DNA of 64,000 bases from Halichondria panicea (GCF_963675165.1 NC_087383.1:4246979-4310978); one strand, 5' to 3'; shown: positions 1 to 12,706, counted from the first letter of the stretch. The notes: generated from the sequence alone by a model not told the origin. A program made the numbers and translations.

Positions 1-727
1 AAGCTAGCTGGCTATACCGGTGTCCTTGTCTCTAGATTCCTTTTTCTTTCCTCTTATTGTCGATAGGTGTGGTCAATAATACTGAACACACCTACTATTC
101 AATAAGATATAAAATTTCGTGGGTATAAATTTTCGCGGTACAGGCTCTATCCGCAAAAACCGCGAACATTTATACCCTCGAAATGTACCCGCTATACGGT
201 ATTTAGTGCACGTGGGCGTCTGCGCATACGCAGAAGATAAACATGCCTGTGCCCATGGCAACAGCAGGTAATTGCGCACGCGCATAAAGGGACAGAGAAA
301 ATGGCCAAGCCAAGGTTTCTGATAATAGAGGTTCTACTGTATATCCAAAACAGAACCGTTTTTGTAAATACAACAAACTATAATACCGTGCCGTACTGTA
401 CGTTATGGTAGTAGGGTTAGTGGTACATAATCATAGTGATACATGATGATTGTACAGACATACATGTATACAGTACAACCCACACAGCATTATAGTTTTA
501 GTCAAACAGTGTGAACACAACTACATACATAAATTGGTACAACGTAGTTTTGCTGACCTTGCTGTTAGCTGCACAAACACAGAAGATGCGTGACTCAAAA
601 CAGTACAGCTGCAACAGCTGGAATGTCTGCACAGGAAAACCATAGGGTTAGTGGTAATCTATCACATGACAAAGTATGGCTGGCCTTAGAGGTTTAACTG
701 CAATACGAGGATTTCAAAGATGGTCTC
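1..727. other. Left-edge non-coding stretch
   Basis: No gene is recognised here. It lies downstream of the 3' end of the ZNF106-like gene. Around 112-205 there is a degenerate copy of the miniature repeat whose end reads ACCCGCTATACGGTA (see 36939-37151). The rest is AT-rich with short TACATGTA-type palindromes. A short antisense reading frame at 73-285 overlaps the repeat and is not considered coding. Confidence 0.5.
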
Positions 728-3700
728 TTAAGGAACTCTATAGCACCGCAAATTTTTGTAGATCAGAGATCTCTGACATTTTGTTACCTTTGACTAAGGC
801 TAGATTTACGATAAACACCATGGTGACAGTACTCTAAACTCGTAATATAATTATGTACTGAGCATGTCTATATGCAACAACATATGCATATACGCACCTT
901 TATGTCATAGCAACGGATGCGCTTGTCGAAGCCGCCAGTGATGAGAACTCCACCCATCACATCCACACACGTCACAGGAGTCTTGTGTTCTAGCTTGCGA
1001 GACATAGTCCAATCCTGTATAGTGTATGTGTTTGTTTGGGGGGTGGGGGAGAGTATATTACTGCTTGGCATTATCGACCACTTCCGAGTGTCACAGAACA
1101 AATTAAAGTACGTACCGAAATGCACTTGAAATTCGTTATACAGGAAAAAGGGAAAATTGTGGAGTCACTCTCGTTGTGACTACTGAAGTTAATGCTTATG
1201 CTCAAGAGACTACTGATTATACTGTACACCAACATAAATTTCAGCTCTAGCTACTTACGTACGTACCGTACATGTACATACCTGTGTGCTGTAAATGTAC
1301 AGTTGACCATCACCACAGCCAATAAAAAGGTGATTACCATGAATCTGTGTGATGAAAGAAAAATTTAAGTCAATATTGCACCTCCATATTAAATACGTAG
1401 CAAGATCAATAAGCTTATTGTCGTTTCAAGTACCCAGGGATGCATGTGCCCACACTGGTCGATGGTGGTTGGTATTAACCACCTCTAGCCAAACATTAAT
1501 TACCGCCACTAAACAAAAAACAATCATGTGTTAAGGCCTAGTTTAATTACTACATAAAAGAAAGGCAACTTTGGGTGTTGTCGAATTGTGATCAGAATTG
1601 AAAATAACAATCACTTTTCCAATTGCATCTAACCTTGACACAGAGAGGTGTTTGTGGTAGAGCGAGTGCCTTCACGCTCTTGAGGGCAGACCTGTCTTTA
1701 CCAAAGGTCTGGCGAATATCCCACACCGAGACTAAGTTATCAAAGGATCCTATATCGTGCGTATGAAAAATGCAACAACATTTGTATCATTAATTTAGGG
1801 GAAGGGAGGGTACACTTGGGAGCTAATTAGATACATAGTGTTGACAGTGTATACACAGTGTACTACACTGTACTTCCAATATATTTACTGCACGTACGTA
1901 CAAGTACAGTCATATGATATTCGGGTCACTAAGGTAAGCTACACTAGATCAAATCATGTAAAAATGTTCTCACCCCCAAATACAGTCATTCAAGTCACCC
2001 AAATTGCATACACAATCATGATGCAATTCAAACGTGACCATAGAGGCACCCACTAGGAAAAACCTTTGATATGCATTCTCACACTATCTTTATAGCGTGT
2101 GATCTCACCCGTAACGAGCAGGTGCTGGTGCACACACATGTTGCTGATGCGGCTCTTGTGGATCTGCTTTAGGTTCAGAAACTCCTTCTTTGCCTGGAAC
2201 AAAGTGTGCACTCAAAATAGACAACGCTTTTCTCCTAAGTACACGACAGCAAGCGTAATAATTTTTCTACAGAAGCCACGATAATTATAAACAACAGGTT
2301 TTGAAATCTATATATTAATTTTGGATGTGTGCTCATGCATACAAAACTTCATCATCATTATAATTGTGAATGTATGTACATGACGAACGACTACACTACC
2401 GTAACTCACTGAGAGGTCGACAATTTTTACCCCTCCGCTGACAACAGCAATTATGAGCAGATCCCCAGTCACTACTACACAGGTCACATGATCTCCGATG
2501 CTAAACTGGGCCACTTGTTTACGCTTCTATAAGATTAGGAGAAACAAAAATTATGGTATCACACTGGCTACTAGCTTGTATGGTAATTATACAAATGTAA
2601 TGTACGTGGAACTGATTGAACAATTAAACTCTTCAATGTTGCAGCACAATGAGTATTGTTATCACCCTTCATAATTATTACAGTTAGCTAAAAGTAACCA
2701 TAGAACACTGATGTGTTTTAATCTGTGCTATTTGATAGTCACCGTTGGTCTGCCCAAGGTCTCATTGTACAACATATGTAACGTATAATCTGACATGATA
2801 CGACATACGTATTGTAGAGAGCATGCGTATATTACACAAGCAAAACAGACTGTTAAAGACTTCACCTCTACATTGTACATGTGCACCATTTTGTCACTGG
2901 ACCCCGTTATTAGGTACAGGGTACCTTCTTGTTCATACACCTGCAGGAAAATAGATGTTTTACAGCTAGCACATCCACAACAGGTTCCATTTACATAAAT
3001 ATTCATTTTAGCCTCTTACGCTTGACTGAGTATATGCAAAGGCATCCCCAAACCTCGTATGCACTCACAGCTATTGAGTTGATGGCTCTCTCGTGATAGG
3101 AGGGGAGTCTAATGACCAGCTCTCCAGTAGTGAGTTTGTACACATGCAGTGAGTGATCAGAGGAACCAGAGAACAGGTAATCTCCACACACCTGCGAGGA
3201 GAAGGACCGAGCGCTAAGGCCACTCATCAAAGAAAACACAATGTACACTTGCATGTACGTACGTGACTGTATGCATAATAAATAATGAATACCAAAACCT
3301 TGTTCACTACAGACAGGTACAAGATCGAAATCAAAGAGGTTTAATCGAGTTTTAAATATGCTAAAGTCTAACTTTAGTCATGGAGGTGCCTCAAATGACA
3401 CGTTATATACATTATACACATGTATTGTCGTACTTTTCGGGGGCAAAACTTTCGTGGTTTTCGTGGCTGAACATCTGAGCACGAATATTTTACCCACGAA
3501 CGAAGCGATCATTGACTACCTTTACCTGCAGTGCAAGCAGCAACCACGTATAACTGACTAAAACAACCACGAATGTTTTGACCCCTGGAAATACGGTATT
3601 TAGGTGATGAATAGGATCCGCATGTAACTGTACATGACATCAATAACTATTATAGTTAATATGCAATAAATGTGACATTGTAGGAGAATTGATAGGCACC

Positions 3701-6700
3701 AATACATGATACATGTACATTAAGGTGTATGTAATACAACATTAGTAGCATGAAATTTCGTGAGGTGCAAAAGTTTGTGTTTTTTGAGGGCAGAGCAGTT
3801 AGCGTGAAAATTAAACTCCCACGCACCGGTATTTCATATGCAAAGTTCTTGGTGGGTGTGGTTTCATGGAATTGAACCGCAAATATTACAACCCACAAAC
3901 ATTTCTTCTGAGGGCTCTCGAGCCAAATAGGCACCAGCGAACATTTCCCGCTGTACAGATTTTAGAACTTCTTTAACACAATTTAAATATTAGAATTGCC
4001 TTCACATACATGTTAATCATACATACCTTGAGGCACAATATTGACTGCCTGTGTGGGGTAAGCATCACACTCCCAATCTGATCATCCACAGAGTCAGCAC
4101 AACCGCCTTGAGAGTCGACCACCGCCATAGACTCAGCACTTGGAGTGGTATCAGTGTTAAGAGATACTTGTTCTGAGGTGCTTGCTTCATCTAAGCCAGG
4201 TGATTTAATGTTCTGTGCCGTGTTGGTTAGGCTGTGATTCGATGAGTTGTCAACGGCAACGACAATAGACTCAGAATTGCTTACAGTTGCGACTGTCGGC
4301 AAGTTATCAACACTCACTACTGAATCATTTTGTTGAATTGAGGAGGTTGGAGCAACTTGAGAGGAAGATACTCCTGTTATTGTACAATTATTATTGCTCG
4401 ATGTACATGTAGTCGTGACTTTTGTGGTTGCATGTTGGTCTTTTCCATTCACATTAGCTAGGACTTTTTTGGCACTGGAAACTGACTTTACGAGACGATC
4501 TATTTTGTTGAGTACGGCTGTAGATGTTGTCACAACTGTTTTGGAAGTGTCACATGACGAGGTAACGACAGTGTCGAGACTACGTGCATTGCTAATAGTC
4601 GTGGAATTCTTGCGCGCATTCTTGGAAGTACATGTAGTACGAGATTTCTCAGACGACTGGCTTTTTCTGTGAGCGTTGCTGGCACAAGGTTTCGGCTTGT
4701 CATTCACAGCATTAGGATTCGACTTGTATTTGGGATTTGGTTGTTTTGTAGTTGAAGCATTTGGTAGGAAAAAGTCTTCTTTTCGTTTCAAAACATTCTT
4801 ATAGCTCTGGGCCAGCTACAGAAGGTATGTGGCAGGTTCATACACATGCAACTAAAGGCTTGTATAAACTGATAACGATTTACCGAACCGCAATATCGAA
4901 GGAGCAGCCGTAAACTATATCATAGTAACTATTGTACATTCATGGGTATGCTTACAACATGTCCCCTTGATCGAAAACAACTCTCATTAATCATAGCTTG
5001 CTGAAACATTATACAATTACGTCACTTACACGTTTTTCTTTTTTGGCTAAATCCTCTTCTATATTCTTTGTATTCTCAATGACTTTATTCTGATCAGACA
5101 GAGCTTTCTCTTTCGCAATAACGTTTGCCATGACAGTGGCGAGCTCGTGTTGCTAAGGAGATTGATAAATATATCTATAAAAAACATAATTATAGGTGGA
5201 ACTTCAGTGGCCGGGGGGTAGATAGTAAAAAATATACTAGAACATTTGTTATACAAAATGTACATACATGCAGTAACACAATTCTTACCAGCTTTTGAAG
5301 CTCCGTTTCCAGCTGTAATGGGCAACAAAAGTGCAATTAAATATATACTATAACCGCCATGATGCTTTACTTGATCAGTATATACAAACATGGGTACGTT
5401 GTGCATGTAACAATCCTACCCAGCTTTTACATGTAAAATATAGGAGATGCTTTGTAAAGATTTACGCTACACACCTCTTCAAGGGTCTTTGTCTGCTCAA
5501 TTTTCAACAATGAAATCTCAGATTTTGACTTCTGCAAGGCAATCAAGTCTTCTTGCTGCAGGAAAATACATGACAATAAACCTTAGGATTGTTATAAATT
5601 TACAATGTACGATCGTATGAAGTAATTCAACAGCACCAACAGTGTATTTGCATTATTATACACAGGATTACACTTACAATTTTTTTCTCTTGATTGTTCA
5701 GAGCTTCCACTGAGCTGCTGAGCAGGCTGAGGTCACCACCACTACTAGGTGTAGGACTCCTATCACCCAACTTTGCCTTCTTTGCAGTTGGGGATTTAGT
5801 ACCATCCTTTAGTTGCGGCTTCTTTTTTGAGCCCACGTCATTTGACGTGTTCAAATCGTTTTGGCAACCACCTTTAGGCCCACTTTGAGCTGCATCATGG
5901 TTGTTTGCATCACCATTGCTACTGCTTCTCTGTTTGTCTTGAGTAGGACAACTTGATTTCTTTTTGTGGGTTTGTTGCGAATTTTTTCTGGGGCGCTTTC
6001 TGTTCTTCGGCTTATTAGACAATGAAATTTCAGCATTTCTATTTGTTAAATCAGTACGAGATCCAGAGTCTACTAATTTGGTTGGATTATTCTTTGAGTG
6101 TTGAGGGTCTCCAAACAAGATGGGCCTATTATTACTGTCAGAGAGAGTGGTGATCGAGCGCTGGGAGACAGTGGACTGAGTGGTCGCAGTATGAGGGGGA
6201 GGGACATTCGATAAGGGCAGTGGACTTGTACAGGGAGGTGTGGTATGGGTGTGGTCCAATCTTTAGAATAAATAGTGCAATAGATAACCTACTATAATTA
6301 TTATAAGTGAAAGAAAAGGGCAGCTACATGTACATACATGTATACAGTTACAATATACACGTACATGTTTGTACTGTACCTTCAGAGCGAAGTGAATTTT
6401 AGAAGGAAATTATCTATACAACAATCATGTACCGTACAGTGGTAAATTTTCGTGAAGTGCAAAATTTCGCGTTTTTGAGGGCAGACAGAAGACGCAAAAA
6501 TTAAAACTCCCAGTATTTCACATGTAAAGTTATTGGTGGGTGTGATTTCCTGGCATTGAAACGCGAATATTAGAACCCACGAACATTTCTGCTGAGGGCT
6601 CTGGAGCCAAATAGCGAAAATTTGCATCCACGAAAATTTCACGTGCTCACTTGTACAGTCTGAGAGCTACGAGGAAAGGCTTATCAAATATGATTGTACA

Positions 6701-9700
6701 CACATCAACTTACACAAAGTCTGAAGGCTCAGATTTAACTATAAAGCCAGACGATTCTTCTTGCTGCAAAAAGGTAAACTATGATTATATACATGTTTAT
6801 GTACAGGTGCATACAGTGTACACTCACCTTTAACTGTGGTTGAATATCCTCTGTAGAGTCGAGAGCAGATAGTAACGAACAATTAGCTGGAACAGACTTT
6901 TCATTAGCTGATGGATCGGTCAGTTCTTCTTTCAGAGTCTTTCCTGGAGTAGACAAGCCATTCACAGAGGGACTGCTTAGCCCAGACAGTTGCTTCAGTA
7001 CATCAGGCTGTAACAAAGAGAGAGTAGCTGCACTGCACGAGGTTGTACACATTTTCGAAGGTAATAGGGAACTGGTAGAAGAGGGTGAGCTCATCACAGC
7101 TCCAACAAGTTGAGAGAGCACATGATCTTTTGCTGATTCAACAGTCGATATTTTCGGTTGAAAAGCACTTTGTTCAGCTGCAAACGATGAAAATGGTTGA
7201 AAAGAGTGCTCCATTCCTATTAAAGGGATATCAGGTAGACGTATCTGTGGTGTGCGAGGGTTGCTAAGAGGGACGAGTAACGAATTCTCCATCACTTTAC
7301 TCATAAGGTTCTTCACTTTTCCCGTCTTATTCAAAATTGGAGAATTAGTTGATTTATGTTTCTTGGGTGAGCTTGAGTGTTTATTGCGGACGGGTGATTT
7401 TTGTTTTGAGATTTTGCTTCCACAGGATGGTTTCGCACGTCCCTTACTAGCAGGTGAACACACAGCAGGTTTTAAATTAGCAGTCTCATTGACACTAGTT
7501 ACCACAGCTGTCAAAGGTTTCTCAGTCTCACAATTTTTTGCTGGAAAATTGATACATGGTGAATTTACAGTGAAACTGGTATCGGTAGTTCTTACGATTG
7601 GAGCAGCACTCGTACAAGCAATAGTTCCACCACAAATAAGACTGTCAGCAGTTGCTGTACACACAGGTAAATGTACATGTATTTCCGTAGCAGTAGTAGC
7701 AGATGTACAAACAGGATGAACTCCGGTCTGGTGACCGACATGTATGGTGGGGAAAGTTTCACTAGGAGGTATAAGATCATTCAAACTGAAATTAGTGGAG
7801 CTATTTTCAGTTTGGGCCCGGTTAGAACTCTTTACACACGTAGATTCATCATCACTGACGGGTGAATATGGCCTCTTACTGCTCGTTGCAGATTGGTTCT
7901 TCGCTTCTTCGTTCTTGGTGTGTGTCACCTCACAACCAAATTCACTGAAATCGCCTGAACTGACGGACGAGGTCTCTATGGCGTTCACATTACTGACAAC
8001 ATCTTCACCTTTTATACATGTATGCACTGGAGGATCACCTGATTTAATATTTCTCATCACTTCTGGTAGGGCGAAGTGGCCACCAAATGAATTGTGCCAG
8101 TAGGGCTTTCGACTGCCAGCGGCTTGGTGTTTTGGAAGTGGTGGCGTGGTAGATCTCAATTTTTCGCGATGGCTCCACTTTCGTTTCTTAGACCTTCTAC
8201 GTTCATCATCATTAGTATACTGTATGCCTGGAATACTACTATTAGATGTAGAAGACTCTACAGAAGAGCAAGAATGCTTACGTGACATTGGATGATCACT
8301 ATTATGAGTGTGAAACTGTGCAGCTCGAGAATTGTGAAGTTCAGAGCCTTGATAAGACGGTTCAGGAGTGGAATGGTTGAAGGGTGTGTGGGGAGTTAGA
8401 GTGGTATGATGTTTGTCTGAATTATGGTGTTGAGTGTTAAAATAACGATTTTTATGGTGTCTGTGTTTCGATCGCTTCTTTATTCCTGATCGTTTTGACG
8501 ATGATGACGAGGAGGTTTGATCTCTGGAGGCGGGTCTGCTGTGTACAGGTGGTGATACCGGATGCCTACAAATGAAAAGTAGTGTTAATTAAGTCAATAA
8601 GTGATATGAATGACAATTAGAAATAGAGAATGCCAGGTTAAAGATACTAGATCTTTACAACTATTATGTTATAGATAATTGGGCCAAGCGAAACGAGCCC
8701 CTTGCAATTTGTCGGTATCTATACATTTCTGTTCAACCAGCATGATATTTGCCTTGTCAACGCAGCAATCGCTACTTTTAGAGGCCAGCCTAAGCTTGAG
8801 GGTGTAAAAAAATACGGTCCGGTATTGATTGTATGTGGGCGTGGCTAGGAACCGGTGCCTATTTTGTTTCCTGTTTCATCTGCCGCAGCATGCATGCGTA
8901 TATGTATATTGAATGCCTGTCTTGTGTGAAGCAAGAAGGCCTCACTCTCACTGGCTCTCAAGGTCCTGTCAGAAGGAATGTAGTATAATTCACACACAAT
9001 AAGGTACTGGAGTATGGTAATTTAGCTAGTGCCTAAATTGGAGCTTGCTACATTACGCAGAGCTATTATATGATTTACAGAGAGCCAGTTAGCATTTACT
9101 GGAGGAAGCATACACTGTTGAAACAAAAATCTTTGCGAATTTCTAACCACGCCCAGATACAATCAATATCATGCCAGGTCAGAGGAGGCTGGAACCACTT
9201 AGTGTCTATCAGTATTTTTCAGGGGGGTCAAATTTTATTTTCGCCAATTTTGCTCAGAAGCAGAGATACAAGTCTTAAAGCCATATGCAGTGACCTCGAG
9301 AACAAGCTGCTCATGATATCGAGGCTAGTGCAAGAGCAAGACTTTTGATTGTATATCTCTGCTTCTGAGCAAAATTGGCGAAAATAAAATTTGACCCCCC
9401 TGAAAAATAACGTTTTAAACTGATAGACACTAAAAACTAAGCTTGAAGTAGTCTGCAAGAAAAGTTTGGATAAATCAAATTAGTGACCTTAAAATTAGCT
9501 AAGGTCAAGTGGTTCCAGCCTCCTCTGATGCTAGGTCATATTTTTTTTTAAAGGCTTGAGAACAAAAGTCTTGAGAACAATCTTAACGCAACGGTGGTAT
9601 ACATGATTGTACTATCAGACCGCATTGTGTGAAGTGCATGCATGCAACAAGTAAATTTTCAGACGTTTATATTTTACCTTCGATCATCCTCCTTCTTCTC

Positions 9701-9992
9701 AATTGCCGCTTGATGTTCCCTCGTCAAGTTGTGGTCAAACAAGGCCTGAATATACAAAAACTAATTATTGGAGTGACAGGAAGTATGTACGTAGCCATTA
9801 ATTTTATATACAAAACACACTATCAATAGTAGATTAATACTCCCCTTTTAGCTTTTTTAGTTCGACAATTAATTAATTAATTAAAGCTCTCACCAGTTCT
9901 GAGCGGAAACTATGACCACAGGTAAGACAGTTATGTAGAAAGGGGTAGCTTGGGCCTGGAGCTGGAGGGATATTAGAATTCATCTGAGCCAT
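728..9992 (-). CDS. ZNF106-like C2H2 zinc-finger / coiled-coil / WD40 protein, 17 exons
   Basis: Exons (minus order): 9894-9992, 9678-9745, 6828-8565, 6714-6763, 5678-6260, 5475-5555, 5289-5312, 5030-5152, 4027-4815, 3069-3191, 2866-2940, 2410-2526, 2109-2193, 1634-1749, 1282-1344, 898-1014, 728-793. All join in frame with GT-AG borders and give about 1438 residues (human ZNF106 about 1883). Near the N-terminus is one C2H2 finger with spacing C-x2-C-x12-H-x5-H, split by intron 1; the first finger of ZNF106 has the same spacing. A long Ser/Lys-rich low-complexity middle follows, then coiled coil encoded by exons 6-8 (one only 24 nt), and about six WD40 repeats from about residue 1175, with motifs LFSGSSDHS, LITGSSDKMV and LVTGSFDNLVSVWD. 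The WD part resembles ZNF106 (ALYTGSSDHTIRCYN). In mammals ZNF106 is a nuclear RNA-binding protein. The last exon (ends CYRVP-stop) is the weakest call. Introns carry several MITEs. Confidence 0.68.
3429..3602. repeat. TACCGTATAGCGGG-family MITE, degenerate copy in an intron
   Basis: It contains the family blocks GGGGGCAAAACTTTCGTGG, CACGAATATTTTACCCACGA and CCTGCAGTGCAAGCAGC, and ends in ATACGGTA. These blocks occur in the same order as in the full-length copy at 36939-37151. It lies between the WD40 exons and the Ser-rich exon of the ZNF106-like gene. Confidence 0.7.
3751..3958. repeat. MITE family B, copy 1 (intronic)
   Basis: This segment of about 208 bp shares long blocks with 6434-6658: AAATTTCGTGA(A/G)GTGCAAAA, TTTTTGAGGGCAGA, TTGGTGGGTGTG and GAGGGCTCT. 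Both copies are in the same orientation and both lie in introns of the same gene. It ends near CTGTACAG. Confidence 0.7.
6434..6658. repeat. MITE family B, copy 2 (intronic)
   Basis: The ends form an imperfect inverted repeat (AAATTTTCGTGAAG on the left; CACGAAAATTTCACGTG on the right, next to GTACAG). It matches 3751-3958 along its length. It lies in the intron between the 50-nt exon and the 583-nt exon of the ZNF106-like gene. Confidence 0.7.
9170..9536. repeat. Foldback MITE with arms of about 90 bp
   Basis: The left arm (about 9174-9263) and right arm (about 9353-9435) are near-perfect reverse complements; both contain CAGGGGGGTCAAATTTTA and CAATTTTGCTCAGAAGCAG. An outer pair, CAGAGGAGGCTGGAACCACTT and its complement at about 9508-9530, extends the structure. 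It lies in the second intron of the ZNF106-like gene. Confidence 0.8.
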
Positions 9993-10300
9993 AGACTAGA
10001 CATCTAGAGCTAGCTAGCTATGTCTAAACACACAACCACACATATACATGGTCGTTCCAACAGAAAACTTGACCTCTACAGCTAAATACACGGCCGGTGG
10101 TAGCCTCGTCCCAGGCCGAGTTTTCGCTTTTATAACGGTTAGGCGAATGTTTGCCTAACCGTTATAAAAGCGAAAACTCGGCCTGGGATCGAGGCTAGGC
10201 CGGTGGGTGCACGAATACTCCAAAGTACTTTGACCTCTAGAATAAATAAATTCTGTGCATGCATACAATTTAGCGGCTGGCTCTGTCTTATAGCTTCATA
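9993..10300. promoter_or_regulatory. 5' flank of the ZNF106-like gene, with a micro-palindrome inside
   Basis: This is the presumed promoter region upstream of the ATG at 9992. It contains the 97-bp palindromic insertion described at 10101-10197. I see no clear TATA box or other regulatory motif. Confidence 0.4.
10101..10197. mobile_element. Micro-palindromic element A (97 bp, TSD GGCCGGTGG)
   Basis: A nearly perfect hairpin begins TAGCCTCG and ends CGAGGCTA. Its arms contain CCCAGGCCGAGTTTTCGC and AAAGCGAAAACTCGGCC, with a loop of about 8 nt. It is flanked by perfect 9-bp direct repeats GGCCGGTGG at 10092-10100 and 10198-10206. It has no coding capacity. Confidence 0.9.
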
Positions 10301-10310
10301 CTCCTCCTCC

Positions 10311-11322
10311 TACGGTGGCCCTGAAGGTCACTCAGCAGTTGTGTTCTCAACTTGTTGAGTTGAGCCTTCGCTAGTTGAGTGATCGCTAGTTGAGCTTCGC
10401 TAGTTGAGCCTTCGCTAGTTGAGCTTCGCTAGTTGAGTGATCGCTAGTTGAGCTTCGCTAGTTGAGCTTTCGCTAGTTGAGCCTTCGCTAGTTGAGTGAT
10501 CGCTAGTTGAGCCTTCGCTAGTTGAGTCTTCGATAGTTGACGACCTTTGACCTATGGGTGTGGTTTGATGCACTAAAGGTACGTACATGCAGGCAAGTGG
10601 CAAGATCCAAGCTTTACAATGACAGTAACAGCACTACAGTATATTTATCAAGATATATAGATATAGACAACAGCTATAGTAGTATATAGAGCTACAAGAC
10701 AAGTTGTACAGAAATACAGGCCATAAATTATGGCCTGGGCATAAATACTATTGAATATTTCATGTTCTGTTTTGTGAAGTTAGTGAAATTACTCAAAGAA
10801 GAATATTACTCAAAGAAGTACTCATGACAATGTACGTGAGAGCAACTCAATAACTATTCGATAAACAAAAGAGCAAGTGATTTGACTGATGAAGATGTGT
10901 ATCAGGTTGCACAATGAATACCAGATGAGAGAGATCTACAGGTTCACTATAGTTGAACTCTTCTTACTTCACTTCAGTGGCTAGCCAGCTAGCTATTCTT
11001 GATCTTGCAAGCTGCTTCTCATTAATAATTATGGTCTCGCTTGCTAGGTAGCTAGCTGCGGTTACCAACAAACCCCACCCATACGTCAACTGTCGAAGAC
11101 TCAACTAGCGAAGGCTCAACTAGCGATCACTCAACTAGCGAAGACTCAACTAGCGATCACTCAACTAGCGAAGACTCAACTAGCGATCACTCAACTAGCG
11201 AAGCTCAACTAGCGAAGGCTCAACTAGCGATCACTCAACTAGCGAAGGCTCAACTAGCGAAGCACAAGTGCAGAACACCAAGTTGAGAACACAACTGCTG
11301 AATGACCTTCAGGGCCACCGTA
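10311..11322. mobile_element. 1,012-bp foldback (MULE-like) element with tandem-repeat arms
   Basis: The terminal inverted repeats begin TACGGTGGCCCTGAAGGTCA and end with its complement. They continue inward into arms of tandem 14-15-bp units (CTAGTTGAGCCTTCG alternating with CTAGTTGAGTGATCG, about 10331-10540; the complement at about 11090-11275), which together could form a large hairpin. The middle of about 550 bp is unrelated AT-rich DNA. Direct repeats TCCTCCTCC (9 bp) flank it at 10302-10310 and 11323-11331. A long inverted repeat with a 9-bp duplication fits Mutator-like elements, but the duplication is low-complexity and no transposase is present. Confidence 0.78.
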
Positions 11323-11331
11323 TCCTCCTCC

Positions 11332-12152
11332 TTCTATATAGCAGAGTCTTACAAGTTAATGGTGGCTGGTATGAAGAATAGTGGCTAGAGTCTACAAGTG
11401 CTGGTGGAATGAAGAATGGAATGGTGGCTACAAGTTCTGGTGTGAATTAGAATGGTGGCTGATTGTGATTTTGAAATGGATGTTCATTAATTGAGTGTCA
11501 TGACGAACTTTGGTATCTATACAATAGAGCTAGTGCTCATGATCCTTACCAGTACATGTATATATGGACTTTTTAGCGTCAGATTTTCTAGAAAACTTAA
11601 GTTATGTTCCTTTCCTTTGGTTTGCCCATGCTCTAAATGTCATCTATAGGCTCCTGAGTTTTGCTCTGTTTACCACTCTAATCACTCTATATCAGCTGCT
11701 CCAATATTGGAGTAAGTCTGTCAGCTATTTACTTATTCACCCAATTTTTAAAGCCTACTCAATTTCTTTTGCAAAGCTGTTTCACATGAAATTATAAGAT
11801 CATTATAGCCATGCATGCAGTGCCACCAGTTTATATGAACATGATTCAAATGACACATTAATAAGTGCATGCAGCATCAGCAATTGCGATAGCACACAAA
11901 TAGTTTATATACTGACACGTGTTGTCACAACTGCAAACCAATTAATGATCATTGCATCCCTCTGGATTGGATTCGGAGTTAACACACAGATATATATATA
12001 TGATGCTAGTGCTGCTGCCTAATGAGGAACACAGTCAATCTGAACCTACTCACTCACCAGTCAGTCAGCAGGGTCTGAACTGAATCATTCCCATTTCAAC
12101 GGCGGCCTAAAAACGAGGCTATTACTCCAAAGGTCAAAGTACTTTGGAGTAT
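11332..12152. other. Repeat-bearing non-coding stretch
   Basis: Imperfect tandem GGTGGCT/GAAGAATGG units lie at about 11360-11465. A 77-codon frame at 11564-11797 (plus) encodes a strongly hydrophobic peptide; with no relative, no splice context and AT-rich surroundings I do not call it a gene. Nothing else is recognised. Confidence 0.45.
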
Positions 12153-12161
12153 TCCTGTGTT

Positions 12162-12219
12162 TAGCCTCGAATCCACGCCGATTAAAATACGTATTTTAAT
12201 CGGCGTGGATTCGAGGCTA
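12162..12219. mobile_element. Micro-palindromic element B (58 bp, TSD TCCTGTGTT)
   Basis: A perfect palindrome runs from TAGCCTCGAATCC to GGATTCGAGGCTA with the centre ATTAAAATACGTATTTTAAT. Perfect 9-bp duplications TCCTGTGTT lie at 12153-12161 and 12220-12228. Its core is the same as that of element D. Confidence 0.93.
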
Positions 12220-12246
12220 TCCTGTGTTTAGCTTTGTGCCTCCTGG

Positions 12247-12294
12247 TAGCCTCGATTCCAGGCCGCTTGTTCAAGCGGCCTGGAATCGAGGCTA
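12247..12294. mobile_element. Micro-palindromic element C (48 bp, TSD GCCTCCTGG)
   Basis: A perfect hairpin has arms TAGCCTCGATTCCAGGCCG plus a few bases, and a centre CTTGTTCAAG. Perfect 9-bp duplications GCCTCCTGG lie at 12238-12246 and 12295-12303. It sits only 27 bp from element B. Confidence 0.93.
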
Positions 12295-12539
12295 GCCTCC
12301 TGGGTACTGCGCAGAAGGTCACGAAGAGAGAGTTACACCATAGATGATACAGTACTGACGTGGATGTGAAACGGCCTAGTATCCGGAGGGGTCCACGGGA
12401 ATTGTCTGAAGCTATCATTGTAACGAGCAGATTATGTTAGAAACCCTGTAACTGTCATGTTTAACTGTTTATATAGCAACCAGAGCGTAGTAAACAGTGT
12501 TCCGTGTCTGAAAACTGGTGAAAATGACCGGTGTCATAA

Positions 12540-12668
12540 AATTTTGGGCCCCCCCATGTTTAGGCCCCCCCCCCCCGGGCCTAGAATTTTAAAATTTTGG
12601 GCCCCCGGGCCTAGAATATTAACAGTTACGCCCCCCAGGGGGCCTAAACTGTTAACATTCTAGGCCCC
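12540..12668. repeat. Nested G/C-tract palindromes
   Basis: Runs of C (up to 13) alternate with self-complementary blocks: CTAGAATTTTAAAATTTTGG, GGGCCCCCGGGCC, and an interrupted palindrome of TTAACAGTT...AACTGTTAA around GCCCCCCAGGGGGC. It lies inside the Ginger-type element just after its left end. Function is unknown; assembly errors in such tracts are likely. Confidence 0.6.
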
Positions 12669-12706
12669 CCTCTTTTCTGCAGGAACAAAAAGCGCTTACG
12701 GACTTA

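Noticed and set aside
11090-11275. Regular short direct repeats resembling a CRISPR array
   Set aside because: The units are 14-15 bp with 5-bp variable parts, exist in mirror image at 10331-10540, and belong to the arms of a foldback transposon. The genome is eukaryotic.
11564-11797. Hydrophobic 77-codon frame
   Set aside because: T-rich sequence easily gives hydrophobic frames; no promoter, splice or homology support.
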